From assembly GCF_006757745.1 (NCBI RefSeq), contig NZ_AP019740.1:1302001-1366000 (forward strand): DNA of 64,000 bases, read 5' to 3'. Below the pieces are notes generated by a model. It was not told the DNA's origin. It did no database searches and was given only the letters and a program-made list of their open reading frames with translations. Both the position numbers and the translations under genes were made by a program. Below, piece after piece: positions 27,900 to 37,057 of the stretch (positions within the stretch are counted from its first letter, which is position 1; each line of letters starts with the position of its first letter). The DNA is from Acinetobacter radioresistens DSM 6976 = NBRC 102413 = CIP 103788 (GTDB lineage: Bacteria > Pseudomonadota > Gammaproteobacteria > Pseudomonadales > Moraxellaceae).

Positions 27900-28310
27900 A
27901 TTTTTTGGATTATCATCAGGCTTCATTAAAAAGGTTAACTGTTGAAAGTAAAAATAGTTTTTTGTTAATTTGGTTCCATAGTTCTTCAAATAGTGTGCTA
28001 TGACATTGCTGTTGTAGAGAGCTAATGAGTATTATTCTTTATGGTTTAACTTTGCATAAAGCTTGCAAGATCCTTAGCGTATTGATTTATGTTACGACTT
28101 TCCCAAAATCGGGAAGAATGATCATGATAGCCGTAGCTAGATGTAAGAAAACTATAGGTTGCCGGATAAGCCGTTTCACTTTTAAATGCATGATGACAAA
28201 ATGGCCAACGATGTAACAGGCCAATAGGTGTGTCTTCATCTTAATCTTCATAAGAAAGATAAGTAGCATCACTGATGTTAATAGAGTTGTGGTTCATCAT
28301 TTGTTCATAC
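27900..28310 (-). pseudogene. Decayed coding sequence of unknown family
   Basis: On the minus strand, two frames read like protein but are broken. One contains SYED, an in-frame TAA, then DEDTPIGLLHRWPF and ends ...YAKDLASFMQS. The following one, in another frame, ends LTFLMKPDDNPKNVS. One in-frame stop and a frame change lie between these parts. Together they look like the C-terminal half of a lost gene. I cannot name the family. Confidence 0.45.
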
Positions 28311-28388
28311 AGGAAAAAGATAATTTATATAAGGTCGGTTTTTAAAGTTTTCTATGTGGGTTTTTATATGTCTGGTTTGGAGGTGAAC

Positions 28389-28832
28389 GTGAGTGATGTA
28401 AGATTGTTGTATGTAAGTAAGTTAAAAGACTGTGCCAATCCAATGAATGAATTATTCAACATTCTTACAGAAGCATTAGATTTTAATAACCCTAATCAAA
28501 TTTATGGAGCCCTTTACTACGGTAATAATTATTTTGTTCAGTGTCTTGAAGGAAACAAAGAAAAAGTAGAACATTTATTTTATAATAAAATTTTAAGAGA
28601 CATACGTCATGAACAATGTGAAATTATGTCTTTTGAGAATATAAATGAACGTTTATTTTCAAATTGGCATATGAAATATGCAATTTTCCATAAGGATATA
28701 TTAAGATTTTTTTGTGAACATCACCTTGATGAGTTTAATCCATATTTACTTAATACTGGAACTATACCTAATTTTATAGATCTTCTAGCTAAACAGCCAG
28801 ATAGCTACTATAGCTTAAAGCAAAACTGCTAA
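28389..28832 (+). CDS. BLUF-domain blue-light photoreceptor (BlsA-like), copy 2
   Basis: 147 residues from a GTG at 28389, chosen because a strong SD (GGAGG, 28379-28383) sits five bases upstream. An ATG at 28368 would place that SD inside the gene. BLUF residues Tyr8 (LLYVS), Asn33/34, Gln51 (FVQCLEG), Trp93 and Met95 (WHMKY) are all present. By hand count it is identical to copy 3 at 66 of the first 100 residues, so the two are recent paralogues. It is a stand-alone domain; output must be through a partner. Confidence 0.9.
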   Translation: MSDVRLLYVSKLKDCANPMNELFNILTEALDFNNPNQIYGALYYGNNYFVQCLEGNKEKVEHLFYNKILRDIRHEQCEIMSFENINERLFSNWHMKYAIFHKDILRFFCEHHLDEFNPYLLNTGTIPNFIDLLAKQPDSYYSLKQNC

Positions 28833-28840
28833 CAGCAAAT

Positions 28841-28871
28841 AGACTATATAGCTTTAGAAGCTATATAGTCT
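28841..28871. repeat. 14-bp perfect hairpin after BLUF copy 2
   Basis: Arms AGACTATATAGCTT (28841-28854) and AAGCTATATAGTCT (28858-28871), loop TAG, no T run. It may act as a 3' end stabiliser or weak terminator. Confidence 0.7.
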
Positions 28872-29038
28872 AACAACTTGTATTAAAAAATAAGCTATAA
28901 AATATTTATAACTAGAAGATTATATTAAATATATTTATGTCGATAAAAATAATATTAAAACTTACAATATGCTTACCAGATTTTGAATAAGATAATGTTA
29001 TAAATAAATTCTTCTAATGATATTAGGTTCTAAAGTTT

Positions 29039-29347
29039 TTGATAAAGCATCATGAAAATTTCTGTCCAGACTTATATGATTACCTTTATAGCCAGACTTT
29101 AAAGGCATATAAACCTGTAAAGTCGAAAGAACGAAATAAGATTTTATTCTTGGCTAAAGTCATAGAAGTTTTTTCAAACCTAGAAGCGATAGACTATGAT
29201 TTAGAAATTGGAGCTATTAGTATAACATTAGAAATTAATCTTAAGTTCTATACCTTTTGGAGTGTAGAGATGCCGAGGATTGAAAATAAAACACAATTTG
29301 TAAAATACCTTGGCTCTCAACTGGAAAATATTTTTTTAAAAACTTAA
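29039..29347 (+). CDS. Hypothetical protein (102 aa), TTG start
   Basis: Unrecognised. It starts at TTG 29039 because an in-frame stop lies just upstream (29024-29026) and no ATG is available near the 5' end. The SD is poor. It has a helical, charged sequence and lies between two BLUF genes. The weak start makes it possible that this is a remnant. Confidence 0.45.
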   Translation: MIKHHENFCPDLYDYLYSQTLKAYKPVKSKERNKILFLAKVIEVFSNLEAIDYDLEIGAISITLEINLKFYTFWSVEMPRIENKTQFVKYLGSQLENIFLKT

Positions 29348-29481
29348 ATAATGAGTTTTTATATTTAATTATATAGCATCATTATTCCCTGTTAAATTAA
29401 CAAACATTAACATAAAAATTTATTTTAGATCAACTGATTATTAAACTAAATGAATTTATAAAAATTAATTTTTTGAGGTTA

Positions 29482-29922
29482 CTATTTTAACCTTAGAGTA
29501 CTAATACCGTCTTTTTGTTTAGCCAGTAAATTAATAAAAGGAGAGATAGTATGGTTCGTTAATAAATAAGGATTAAAAGCTTCTAGATGATGATCTTTAA
29601 AAAAGTGCATGACTTCCTTGTTAAAAGCTGCATATTTCATATGCCAATTTGCAAATAGGCGACTTTTGATCGGTTCAAAGTAAATAACTTCACATTGCTC
29701 ATGTCGAGGATCTCTAATGATTTTTTTATAAAAAAGATGCTCAAGCTTATCTCTTTCGCCTTCAAGACATTGTACGAAGTATCCATTTCCAAAATATAAT
29801 GCTCCATAAATCTCATGGGGACTATTATATGTTATAGCTTCTGTAAGTATATCCATTAAATCTTTAACGGCATTTTTATTTTTTTTAAGCTTACTTACGT
29901 ATAGCAGCCTCACCAGATTCAT
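29482..29922 (-). CDS. BLUF-domain blue-light photoreceptor (BlsA-like), copy 3
   Basis: 146 residues. Tyr8 (LLYVS), Asn33, Gln51 (FVQCLEG), Trp93 and Met95 (WHMKY) are in place. The paralogue on the opposite strand is almost the same length (147). It ends with a short helical tail (HHLEAFNPYLLTNHTISPFINLLAKQ) like copy 2, also without an output domain. The next gene on the same strand, about 400 bp upstream, is a diguanylate cyclase, which is a plausible but unproven signalling partner. Confidence 0.92.
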   Translation of the reverse strand: MNLVRLLYVSKLKKNKNAVKDLMDILTEAITYNSPHEIYGALYFGNGYFVQCLEGERDKLEHLFYKKIIRDPRHEQCEVIYFEPIKSRLFANWHMKYAAFNKEVMHFFKDHHLEAFNPYLLTNHTISPFINLLAKQKDGISTLRLK

Positions 29923-30319
29923 ATATATTTGCTCAAGGTAATGATTTTAGTTCCTCGGTTTATTTTATAGAATTTTTAATAAAAAAATAGTTATTTCAAC
30001 AAGTTGCATAAAATCCAAAAATCGGTTTTTAAAAATTAAATTTATAAAAAACAAAGAGTTAATTTTTTAATCAGGTTTTAAATAACTTGTTTTTTTGTAT
30101 GAAAAATGTGATAACCCTATGATATTTTTAATTTTATATAATAATTTTTATTTTATAGTTTTAAGGGGATGGTACAATATATTTAGATAAAAACAAAACA
30201 TTAGTCTCTTATATTGATATAAGGTCAGCATTTTACTTTACATTTAAATATTATATAATTTTATTAAATGAAATAATTAAATACTTATTATACAGATTAT
30301 TTCTGTCGTTTTATTATAA
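29923..30319. other. AT-rich intergenic region
   Basis: About 400 bp between BLUF copy 3 and the diguanylate cyclase gene. Very AT-rich; no gene or hairpin with a T run is seen. Confidence 0.4.
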
Positions 30320-31902
30320 TTAGCTATATTTAATCTGATTACGGCCATTGTTCTTTACATAGTAAAGATTATTATCAGCAATCTTTAAAACTTGTGCAAA
30401 TTCTTCTGCACTGTCTGGCCAAGATGCGATACCTATAGAAATGGTAATTCTACCTACATTATTAATTTCAAATGCTTCTACAATACGTCGAAATCTCTCT
30501 GCACTTTCATAAATTTCCTGCTTATTATTATTTGGAATAACCACAATAAACTCTTCACCTCCGTAACGACAGCACAGATCTTCTTTACGAAAATTTTCCT
30601 GTATAAGTTTCGCTAGAATTTTTAATACCTCATCTCCTATATCATGGCCATAAGTATCATTAACGCGTTTGAAACGGTCTATATCTATAAGTAATATAGA
30701 AAAATGTATATCAGAATCTATCATTTCTTTAACAAAAATTTCCATACCTCTACGGTTAAAGAGTTGAGTAAGGGCGTCAGAATTAATATGAAAGTTCATT
30801 TCATCAATTTTACTGCTAAATTTTTCAATACTAGAAAGTAATAAAAATTTGAATTTTTGTACTTCGTAATACCATGGCTTAATTTTCTTAATTTTCTTAA
30901 TTTTTGTTTTAGTCTCAGGTTGATTCAAAGCACTCGCCATCTTGGCAAGCTCATGGAGAGGTGAGGCTATAAAAGCAGATGCTCTCCAGACAATATAGAA
31001 AATTAATAGATAAAATATAAAGATTACACCACTTAATCTAAAAATAATTGATTTGGTTTCATCAATTAAATCGGCCAATGGTTCTTGTGAAACAACAATC
31101 CATCCGGTTGTAGGTATGTAGGCGAAACCAGCTATATATTTTGTTCCTATATCATTGATTAATTCAGTTTTTCCACTTTTTCTATACTCTATAGAGGCCA
31201 TACTACTATTCTGGGCTACGAGACCCCCGATTTTTTTCCTATTCGGATCAAATACAATTTTTCCATTTCTATCAATGATATAGATATTGTTATTTTTATA
31301 GTTATATTCCAGTGGCAGTAATTCATTAATCATGTTAGTTTCTTTTAAATGAATTAAAGTGCCTACATACCCCTTATAGATATGTTTATTATCAAAGATT
31401 GGCTGTGAGATAAAGATTACCAAATTATTTCTGACTGAATAATAGGGCGGTGAGATATAAGCATGCTTACTTCGTAAAGATCCCTGAACTCCCAGTGAGG
31501 TAGACACTTGTCTTTGATCAAGATTAAGCTGCTTTAATGTGTATTCAGTAACCGATCCTTGGCTATTACCTATAATTAAAGTGTCAAAGTGATGAGAAAG
31601 ATTTTTAAGTCGCTCAACTTCATGTTCTTTAAATGTACGCTGATCAAAGCCCTGACCTATTATATCTGCGCTGTATTTCAGTTCGTTTAAAGTAACTTGA
31701 AGTTTCCTGTCAGTATTCGAAGCAATTTTAGAAGCATATTCATAGTTGAGAAAAGTGATTTCTTGACTAATTCTTTCTTAAAAAGGATATAACTTGCTAC
31801 TAAGGAGATAACAAATAAAAATGAGACTGCTAAAGCAGTTAAAATTAGAATTAATTTTCTTAAATTAAGTTTAAAAATTTTTCTTTGGTAAGTATTTGGC
31901 AT
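30320..31902 (-). pseudogene. Frameshifted membrane diguanylate cyclase (CACHE-like sensor plus GGDEF)
   Basis: Minus-strand gene that would encode about 527 residues but has a one-base frame change near 31778. The N-terminal part (from ATG 31902) has a transmembrane helix (LILILTALAVSFLFVISLVASYILF) and then leaves frame. The main frame continues as ERISQEITFLNYEYASKIASN and runs through a periplasmic CACHE-like sensor, a second transmembrane helix (about 31055-30955) and a GGDEF domain. The A-site is GGEEF and the I-site RKED lies five residues before it, so catalysis and product inhibition look intact. The GTG/ATG region at 31507 could start a shorter product. A sequencing error could also explain the shift. 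Confidence 0.8.
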
Positions 31903-32201
31903 GCCAGAAAGTTAGCCAGCTATTAATTCTATTAAATATACACTACGATATGAGTATCCAGGTAGTAATTTGTTTTTGTAAATTCTATCACAAGAGTAAA
32001 AAAATTATATAAATAGATAATTAAAATGAATCATTTTTTACTTAAATATATATGTAGTTTACAGGAGAAAAGATAAATTTTATATATTTTCAAAGACAAA
32101 TTTTTATACGTATTTATAACATTTGTACTATATAAGTAGAAAGAATTAGTAATTTATATCTTCTATAATAACGAACTAGGTAATGAAAAGTTAGGAAAAA
32201 T

Positions 32202-32330
32202 ATGAAAAATTTAACTATAACTGGTGTTATTTTAGCTGTAACTCTTAGTCTAACTGCTTGTGCGAACAAGAAAGAAGAAAGTGATAAAAACCAACCTGAG
32301 TCTCCTCATACATTAGAGCAGGATTCATAA
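32202..32330 (+). CDS. Small lipoprotein (42 aa)
   Basis: 42 residues. Signal peptide with lipobox LTAC, then a short charged tail ending TLEQDS. ATG 32202 has AGGAAAA upstream. A 13-nt stretch (TAGAGCAGGATTC) at its 3' end recurs in the gene at 32688. Confidence 0.65.
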   Translation: MKNLTITGVILAVTLSLTACANKKEESDKNQPESPHTLEQDS

Positions 32331-32454
32331 AAATTTATTTATGAAGTTAAGTAAATTATCAAAATATCTATTTTAGTTAATAGTAGCTCATTTATTAAAT
32401 ATTAGAGTTTATTTAAAAAATAGACTACTTAATTTATATGTAGGCTCTTGTTAG

Positions 32455-32610
32455 ATGAATTTATTTTTCATGATTTTGGGTCTAATTTTATTATGTGTTC
32501 TGTATGTTTTAATAAATATAGAGCTTTTTAGAAAGAAGAGCAAAAATGAATCCTATAACAATAGATATCCAAAAGATAATAATTCTGCGTCAGATAATAA
32601 TTCAACCTAA
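32455..32610 (+). CDS. Small single-pass membrane protein (51 aa)
   Basis: 51 residues: a hydrophobic helix (LFFMILGLILLCVLYVLINI) followed by a Lys/Asn/Ser-rich polar tail. It is in the same orientation as the two neighbours, so a small co-transcribed group is possible. Not recognised. Confidence 0.55.
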   Translation: MNLFFMILGLILLCVLYVLINIELFRKKSKNESYNNRYPKDNNSASDNNST

Positions 32611-32687
32611 TACGAATAACAAAATATTTAATATATTAACCTCTAAGCTTTAAAAGTAAGTTATACGTTAACAACAGAGTAATTATT

Positions 32688-32981
32688 ATGCTTTATGTAA
32701 TCTCTGGTTCAATTATATTACTCTTAATTTTTATAGGCTATAAAAAATTTAGGCATCGAAAAATTAAAAGTTTACGCTACTGCGAACCAATTAAAAACTC
32801 ATTTCATGAAATTACTTGTAGTTATCATTATATAAGCACCCTAGAGCAGGATTCCTCATCAAAGCATACAGAATATACAGGGAATAATGGTTCATTTAGT
32901 GGAGGTGGAGCTACTGGCTCTTGGGGTAATACTAATAACGATACATCTTCAAGCTCTGATGGTAGTAGTTCGAATGACTAG
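32688..32981 (+). CDS. Membrane protein with Ser/Gly/Asn-rich tail (97 aa)
   Basis: 97 residues. An N-terminal helix (MLYVISGSIILLLIFIGY) precedes a polar region with two cysteines and a low-complexity C-terminus (GGGATGSWGNTNNDTSSSS). It shares TLEQDS with the small lipoprotein 360 bp upstream. Not recognised. Confidence 0.6.
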   Translation: MLYVISGSIILLLIFIGYKKFRHRKIKSLRYCEPIKNSFHEITCSYHYISTLEQDSSSKHTEYTGNNGSFSGGGATGSWGNTNNDTSSSSDGSSSND

Positions 32982-33067
32982 TTAATTCTACAAACGAACT
33001 ATATATATTTATTGATTATAAGAATACTTTTTTGTTAGGGTTGTTTTTTTGAAGAAGGGTAGTAAAG

Positions 33068-33376
33068 ATGATGAAAAAAATTACTTATTTAGCTTTAACG
33101 CTGGTAGCTACAGGATTAACTGCTTGTGCAAACTCTCCAGAAAATGGAGTATCCAATAATACTAATATGGGTCAGGCTCAGTGTCTTCCGGCAGAAGCTA
33201 AAAAACTGGTTGGACATACTGGTTTAAGTGATGAGCAAATTAAACAGAAAACTGGTTCTAAAATTGTTCGCACTCTCACTCCTAATCAGCCAGCTACGAT
33301 GGACTATCGTATTGAGCGCATTACAGTAATTATAGATCCTGTAACTAACCAGATTAAAGATGCTTCATGTGGTTAA
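33068..33376 (+). CDS. Peptidase-inhibitor I78-like lipoprotein
   Basis: 102 residues. Lipobox LTAC leads into CLPAEAKKLVGHTG and KIVRTLTPNQPATMDYRIERITVIID, ending with DASCG. That pattern matches the I78 serine-protease inhibitor family (elastase or subtilisin inhibitor type). It is probably anchored to the envelope and protects against host or competing proteases. ATG 33068 or 33071. A terminator follows. Confidence 0.8.
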   Translation: MMKKITYLALTLVATGLTACANSPENGVSNNTNMGQAQCLPAEAKKLVGHTGLSDEQIKQKTGSKIVRTLTPNQPATMDYRIERITVIIDPVTNQIKDASCG

Positions 33377-33490
33377 AGAGTTTAAATCATAACTACAATA
33401 TAGTTACATCTTGTGGGTAGTATGTTTTTTGATTAAAAAAGAGTCTACTACAGGGATGAAGATTTATTAAGTTTACTCTATGAATATGCA

Positions 33491-33522
33491 AAAAAAGCTT
33501 GTCATTTGACAAGCTTTTTTTA
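33491..33522 (+). terminator. Terminator after I78 gene
   Basis: 13-bp stem AAAAAAGCTTGTC / GACAAGCTTTTTT with ATTT loop and T run. Confidence 0.88.
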
Positions 33523-33630
33523 TATACATCCTTTTACATGAGGTACAGAAAGTAAGAGAAAATGGGTTGGAAGGCTACATATTAAGATGATAGTTTTATA
33601 TTCAGTCAGTTAAATAATTTGAGGTGAGCA

Positions 33631-33771
33631 ATGAAATTGTTGACTTTATTTGGTATGAGTATGGCAGTTAGCTATTGCTATAAAAATTTAAAACATAATA
33701 AGCTAAACTTTTCACAAGCTAATTTTGATGAAACTATTAAACAGTTTATATTAAGGGATTTTCATAGTTAA
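33631..33771 (+). CDS. Hypothetical small protein (46 aa)
   Basis: 46 residues. A short hydrophobic start (MKLLTLFGMSMAVSYCY), then a charged tail. GAGGTGAG just upstream is a strong SD and a terminator follows, which supports expression. Unrecognised. Confidence 0.55.
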   Translation: MKLLTLFGMSMAVSYCYKNLKHNKLNFSQANFDETIKQFILRDFHS

Positions 33772-33805
33772 AGTAACTAATAAAACTCATATGTGAATAC
33801 AATTT

Positions 33806-33835
33806 AAAAAGCTCATTGAAAGATGAGCTTTTTAA
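33806..33835 (+). terminator. Terminator after 46-aa gene
   Basis: Stem AAAAAGCTCAT / ATGAGCTTTTT around TGAAAG. Confidence 0.85.
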
Positions 33836-33838
33836 TTG

Positions 33839-34176
33839 TCTATAATATATTAAAATATTAATATAATAATGCTAAAAAAGACATCTAAATTTCTAGCTTA
33901 TTATTCATTTTTTAATACAAGAGACCTGGGACCTGTTTCTTAGTTAAAAATAGTTTAATATCCATTGAGCAAATAAAGTCACTTTTAGTTTTTTCAATCC
34001 AGACATTAGGCTGCATAAAGTTAAATCAAGATATATTAAAAACCATAAAATTTTTAATTAATTCTAGTTAAAACAATGAACTTTCAATATATATTTGAAT
34101 CTAATAAAGAGTAAATTCATCTTTTAGTCATAAAAATAGAAGAAAATTGAGTCTTAACTTTTTGAGTAGCTCAATT
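33839..34176. other. Intergenic region with a possible coding fragment
   Basis: Largely AT-rich. On the minus strand, 33912-34016 reads MQPNVWIEKTKSDF... for 34 residues without an SD. It looks like a remnant rather than a gene. Confidence 0.35.
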
Positions 34177-34413
34177 ATGCCAAATATCAATGTTAAAAAT
34201 CTAGACAATATGCTTGCTAGAATTAAGGAAGAAAATCAGTCGCCAGAAAAAATATTGATTGGTTATAAGGCTTATGGGGAATTAATGAATGATAGAGCCT
34301 TTTTTGAAGAGGTAGCAGGCTCTGCTATAGACCCTAATAAAAGAAGATATAAAAAGATTAAAATTAAAGTTACTCAAGATGAGTATCAGATTGAAGTAAA
34401 GTGTAAGAACTAA
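34177..34413 (+). CDS. Hypothetical protein (78 aa)
   Basis: Unrecognised, charged and helical (MPNINVKNLDNMLARIKEEN...). ATG 34177 is preferred over an in-frame TTG ten codons upstream. No clear neighbour link. Confidence 0.5.
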   Translation: MPNINVKNLDNMLARIKEENQSPEKILIGYKAYGELMNDRAFFEEVAGSAIDPNKRRYKKIKIKVTQDEYQIEVKCKN

Positions 34414-34743
34414 AGCGACTTATTTGGGATAACTTCACACCCAGGCAGCAAGCAAAGTCGGGATCAGGCATTAGATAGTACTTATATGGGGATGAGGTAT
34501 AGCATCAGACAATGCACTGGAAGGCTATTACTGGCAGATCTTGGAGGGGTAGACTGTTTTTATGATTACAAGCGCGTCAAGGTCAAGCGAATATTAATCT
34601 TTGTATAGAATTCGACAAATCATTCTGAAAAAATATTAGAGTCTTAATTTATAATTTTATATATAAACTGCGCTTATATATAAAATCGCTGAGGTTTCAT
34701 ACCAACTGGAATGAAGCCTGTGTGATAACAGGCTTTTATAGAG
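34414..34743. other. Intergenic region with open coding-like fragment and inverted repeat
   Basis: A 58-codon plus-strand open stretch (about 34428-34605) has higher GC than its surroundings but no start or recognisable family. AAGCCTGT (34714-34721) / ACAGGCTT (34728-34735) with a T run on the plus side forms a terminator-like hairpin at the amidase gene's end. Confidence 0.45.
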
Positions 34744-36234
34744 CTAGACCTTAATTTCTTGATACTTGCTTATCCATGGTTGAGCCTGTTCTAACTGAGC
34801 AGCCAATTGGAAGAGGAGGTCTTCACGGGCAAACGGTGCAATAAATTGCGAACCTAGTGGGAGATTTTCCTTGTTCCAATATAGTGGAACTGACATTGCT
34901 GGAAGTCCAGTAATATTTGCCAGCTGGGTAAAGGGTACCCATTTCAGATTTTCACGAATAATTTGTTCGACCAGTTTTCCGCGTACAAGATAATGTGCTT
35001 TACCTAATTTAATTAACATTTTCAGGATCGGTTTTTGCCAGCTTGGTGTGGTAACCTCTCCATTTCTAGGGGCTACTGAAGCAGTAGCTGGTATTAAATA
35101 AAGATCATACTGATCAAAAAAATAATTCATTTGTCTGACATAATCGCCCCAGTTATTGAGATTATGAATATACTCATTAGCACTAGTTTGTGCTCCAAAA
35201 GCAGCCAAGGCTAGAGAATCCAGTTCAAAATCCTGATCTTTAGCATGAGTCTGCTGCTTGATCTGTGCCAACATATAAGAGAACTGGCTAAACCATGTCG
35301 TAATAAAATCTTTGGCTAAGGCCATACCATCGATTGCGGGCTGGTCTTCTATAACAATATGCCCTAAAGACTCTAAAATTTTAGCAGTATGCTGAATTGC
35401 ATTAACAGCATCTTTAGAAACTGGTGTACCAATAGGTGAAACAGTAGAAAAAGCTATTTTTAATTGCTTGGGTGGCTGCTGAATAACTTCACTATAAGGC
35501 TGTAAAGGAGCCTCAATTTTAAAGAGCGAGCTAGATTCAAATCCTTGTGTTGCATCAAGCATAGCTGCACTATCTCGTACTGTTCGTGTCAGAACATGCT
35601 GCATAGCTGCGCCGTGCATGGCCTCACTCATACCAGGGCCCCATGGCGTACGACCACGACTAGGTTTAAGTCCGAACAAACCACAATAGGATGCAGGAAT
35701 CCGGATAGAACCTCCACCATCTCCTGCACCTGCTACCGGTACAATACCTGCTGCTACAGCTGAGGCAGAACCACCAGAAGAACCGCCACTGTTGTGTTTT
35801 AAATGCCATGGGTTAGCACAGCTCCCCCATGCATCTGGTTCAGTAATTCCTTTGATACCAAATTCAGGTGTATTGGTGCGGCCTAATGTAATAATACCTG
35901 TATTCTCCCAGCGATTTACAATCTCCGCATTAAACTCGGGAATGTAGGGGAGCTTTTTTAATGCCTGACAGCCATAACTGGTCGGTATGCCTTTGTATTC
36001 TTGAAACAGGTCTTTTACTAAAAAAGGTACACCGGCAAATGGACCATTTAAATCCAGTTTTGTCCGCTTTTGAGCATACTCATACATAGGAATAATAATT
36101 GCATTGAGCTCAGGGTTTGCAATTTCTACGCGTTGTATAGCAAGTTCTAAAAGTTCGGAAGCCTGTACCTGTTTATTCTTAACAAGATGAGCTAGTCCCA
36201 AGCCATCATATTGCATATATTCTTGAATTTTCAT
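34744..36234 (-). CDS. Amidase (amidase signature family)
   Basis: 496 residues. The Lys-Ser-Ser triad is visible: Lys74 (VPFLVKDLF), Ser152 ([10 protein letters not shown]) and the nucleophile Ser176 (GGGSIRIP). The family hydrolyses carboxamides or acts in transamidation. Its sequence resembles stand-alone amidases more than GatA, and no gatCB partners are here. The substrate is unknown. It is monocistronic. Confidence 0.9.
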   Translation of the reverse strand: MKIQEYMQYDGLGLAHLVKNKQVQASELLELAIQRVEIANPELNAIIIPMYEYAQKRTKLDLNGPFAGVPFLVKDLFQEYKGIPTSYGCQALKKLPYIPEFNAEIVNRWENTGIITLGRTNTPEFGIKGITEPDAWGSCANPWHLKHNSGGSSGGSASAVAAGIVPVAGAGDGGGSIRIPASYCGLFGLKPSRGRTPWGPGMSEAMHGAAMQHVLTRTVRDSAAMLDATQGFESSSLFKIEAPLQPYSEVIQQPPKQLKIAFSTVSPIGTPVSKDAVNAIQHTAKILESLGHIVIEDQPAIDGMALAKDFITTWFSQFSYMLAQIKQQTHAKDQDFELDSLALAAFGAQTSANEYIHNLNNWGDYVRQMNYFFDQYDLYLIPATASVAPRNGEVTTPSWQKPILKMLIKLGKAHYLVRGKLVEQIIRENLKWVPFTQLANITGLPAMSVPLYWNKENLPLGSQFIAPFAREDLLFQLAAQLEQAQPWISKYQEIKV

Positions 36235-36470
36235 TATTTAAATATTTCCTATGTATTTTTATATCTTTGATCTTTTATTTCTGGGATGTACACGTATATT
36301 ATGATACGGAGCAATTTAGCTTAGCTGATTTTTATAATATTACCTAATTGTAAAACCCCTCTGCAATAAATCAAGAGTGAAGATAAATATTGTTTTATAA
36401 CGTTATTCAAACAAGTTTTTTTACAAATTTATGCTAACTTAAATTTTATGGGGACAAGGTTAAAAAATTC

Positions 36471-36959
36471 ATGAAAAAACTATATCTTACAGCTCTTATT
36501 ACACTTTGTTCAGGTTGGGTATGGGCAGAACAGCAACCAGTATCAACATCTTCTGCGCAAACTGAAGCCCAGTCAGAAAAATTATCTGCTAATACGATCC
36601 GTATTTTTACTCGTCCTGAAATTATGGGTCTATGGGGCATGGAAATTCCTAACAATAAAAAATGTGTAGAATATTATAATTTTCGAAATGACAATGAAGT
36701 AATGATTAAAAGTGGTCAAGAGTGGTCGTATGCACTTTATGATTATCAACCTTCAGATGACTTAAAAGACAAGTTGCCTGCGTTAATCATGCAGGTAAGA
36801 TACGATAATAATCAGACGGATTGCTCTGGTCGACGAGAAGACCAGACGGGTGAGATTTCTCAGTACTTTGTCCAATGGAAAAATACTCATACGATCAATT
36901 TTTGTGCTACAGAAAAAGGGCAGGAGTGTTTTGCTACATTAAAGCGAATTTTGCCTTAA
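36471..36959 (+). CDS. Hypothetical exported protein (162 aa)
   Basis: Unrecognised. A signal peptide MKKLYLTALITLCSGWVWA precedes the mature protein, which has four cysteines (KKCVEY, TDCSGR, NFCATEKGQECF) that could form disulfides. It is monocistronic, ending in a shared terminator with accC. Confidence 0.7.
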   Translation: MKKLYLTALITLCSGWVWAEQQPVSTSSAQTEAQSEKLSANTIRIFTRPEIMGLWGMEIPNNKKCVEYYNFRNDNEVMIKSGQEWSYALYDYQPSDDLKDKLPALIMQVRYDNNQTDCSGRREDQTGEISQYFVQWKNTHTINFCATEKGQECFATLKRILP

Positions 36960-37013
36960 ACTTCTTTGTACTATTTAACTTTAGTTTTCATAAACCATAA
37001 AAAATCAGGTAAT

Positions 37014-37043
37014 AAAAAGCCTCTTGAATCAAAAGGCTTTTTT
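37014..37043. terminator. Bidirectional-looking terminator
   Basis: Stem AAAAAGCCT (37014-37022) / AGGCTTTTT (37034-37042). A and T tracts on both sides suit both converging genes. Confidence 0.85.
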
Positions 37044-37057
37044 ATCATGATACATCA

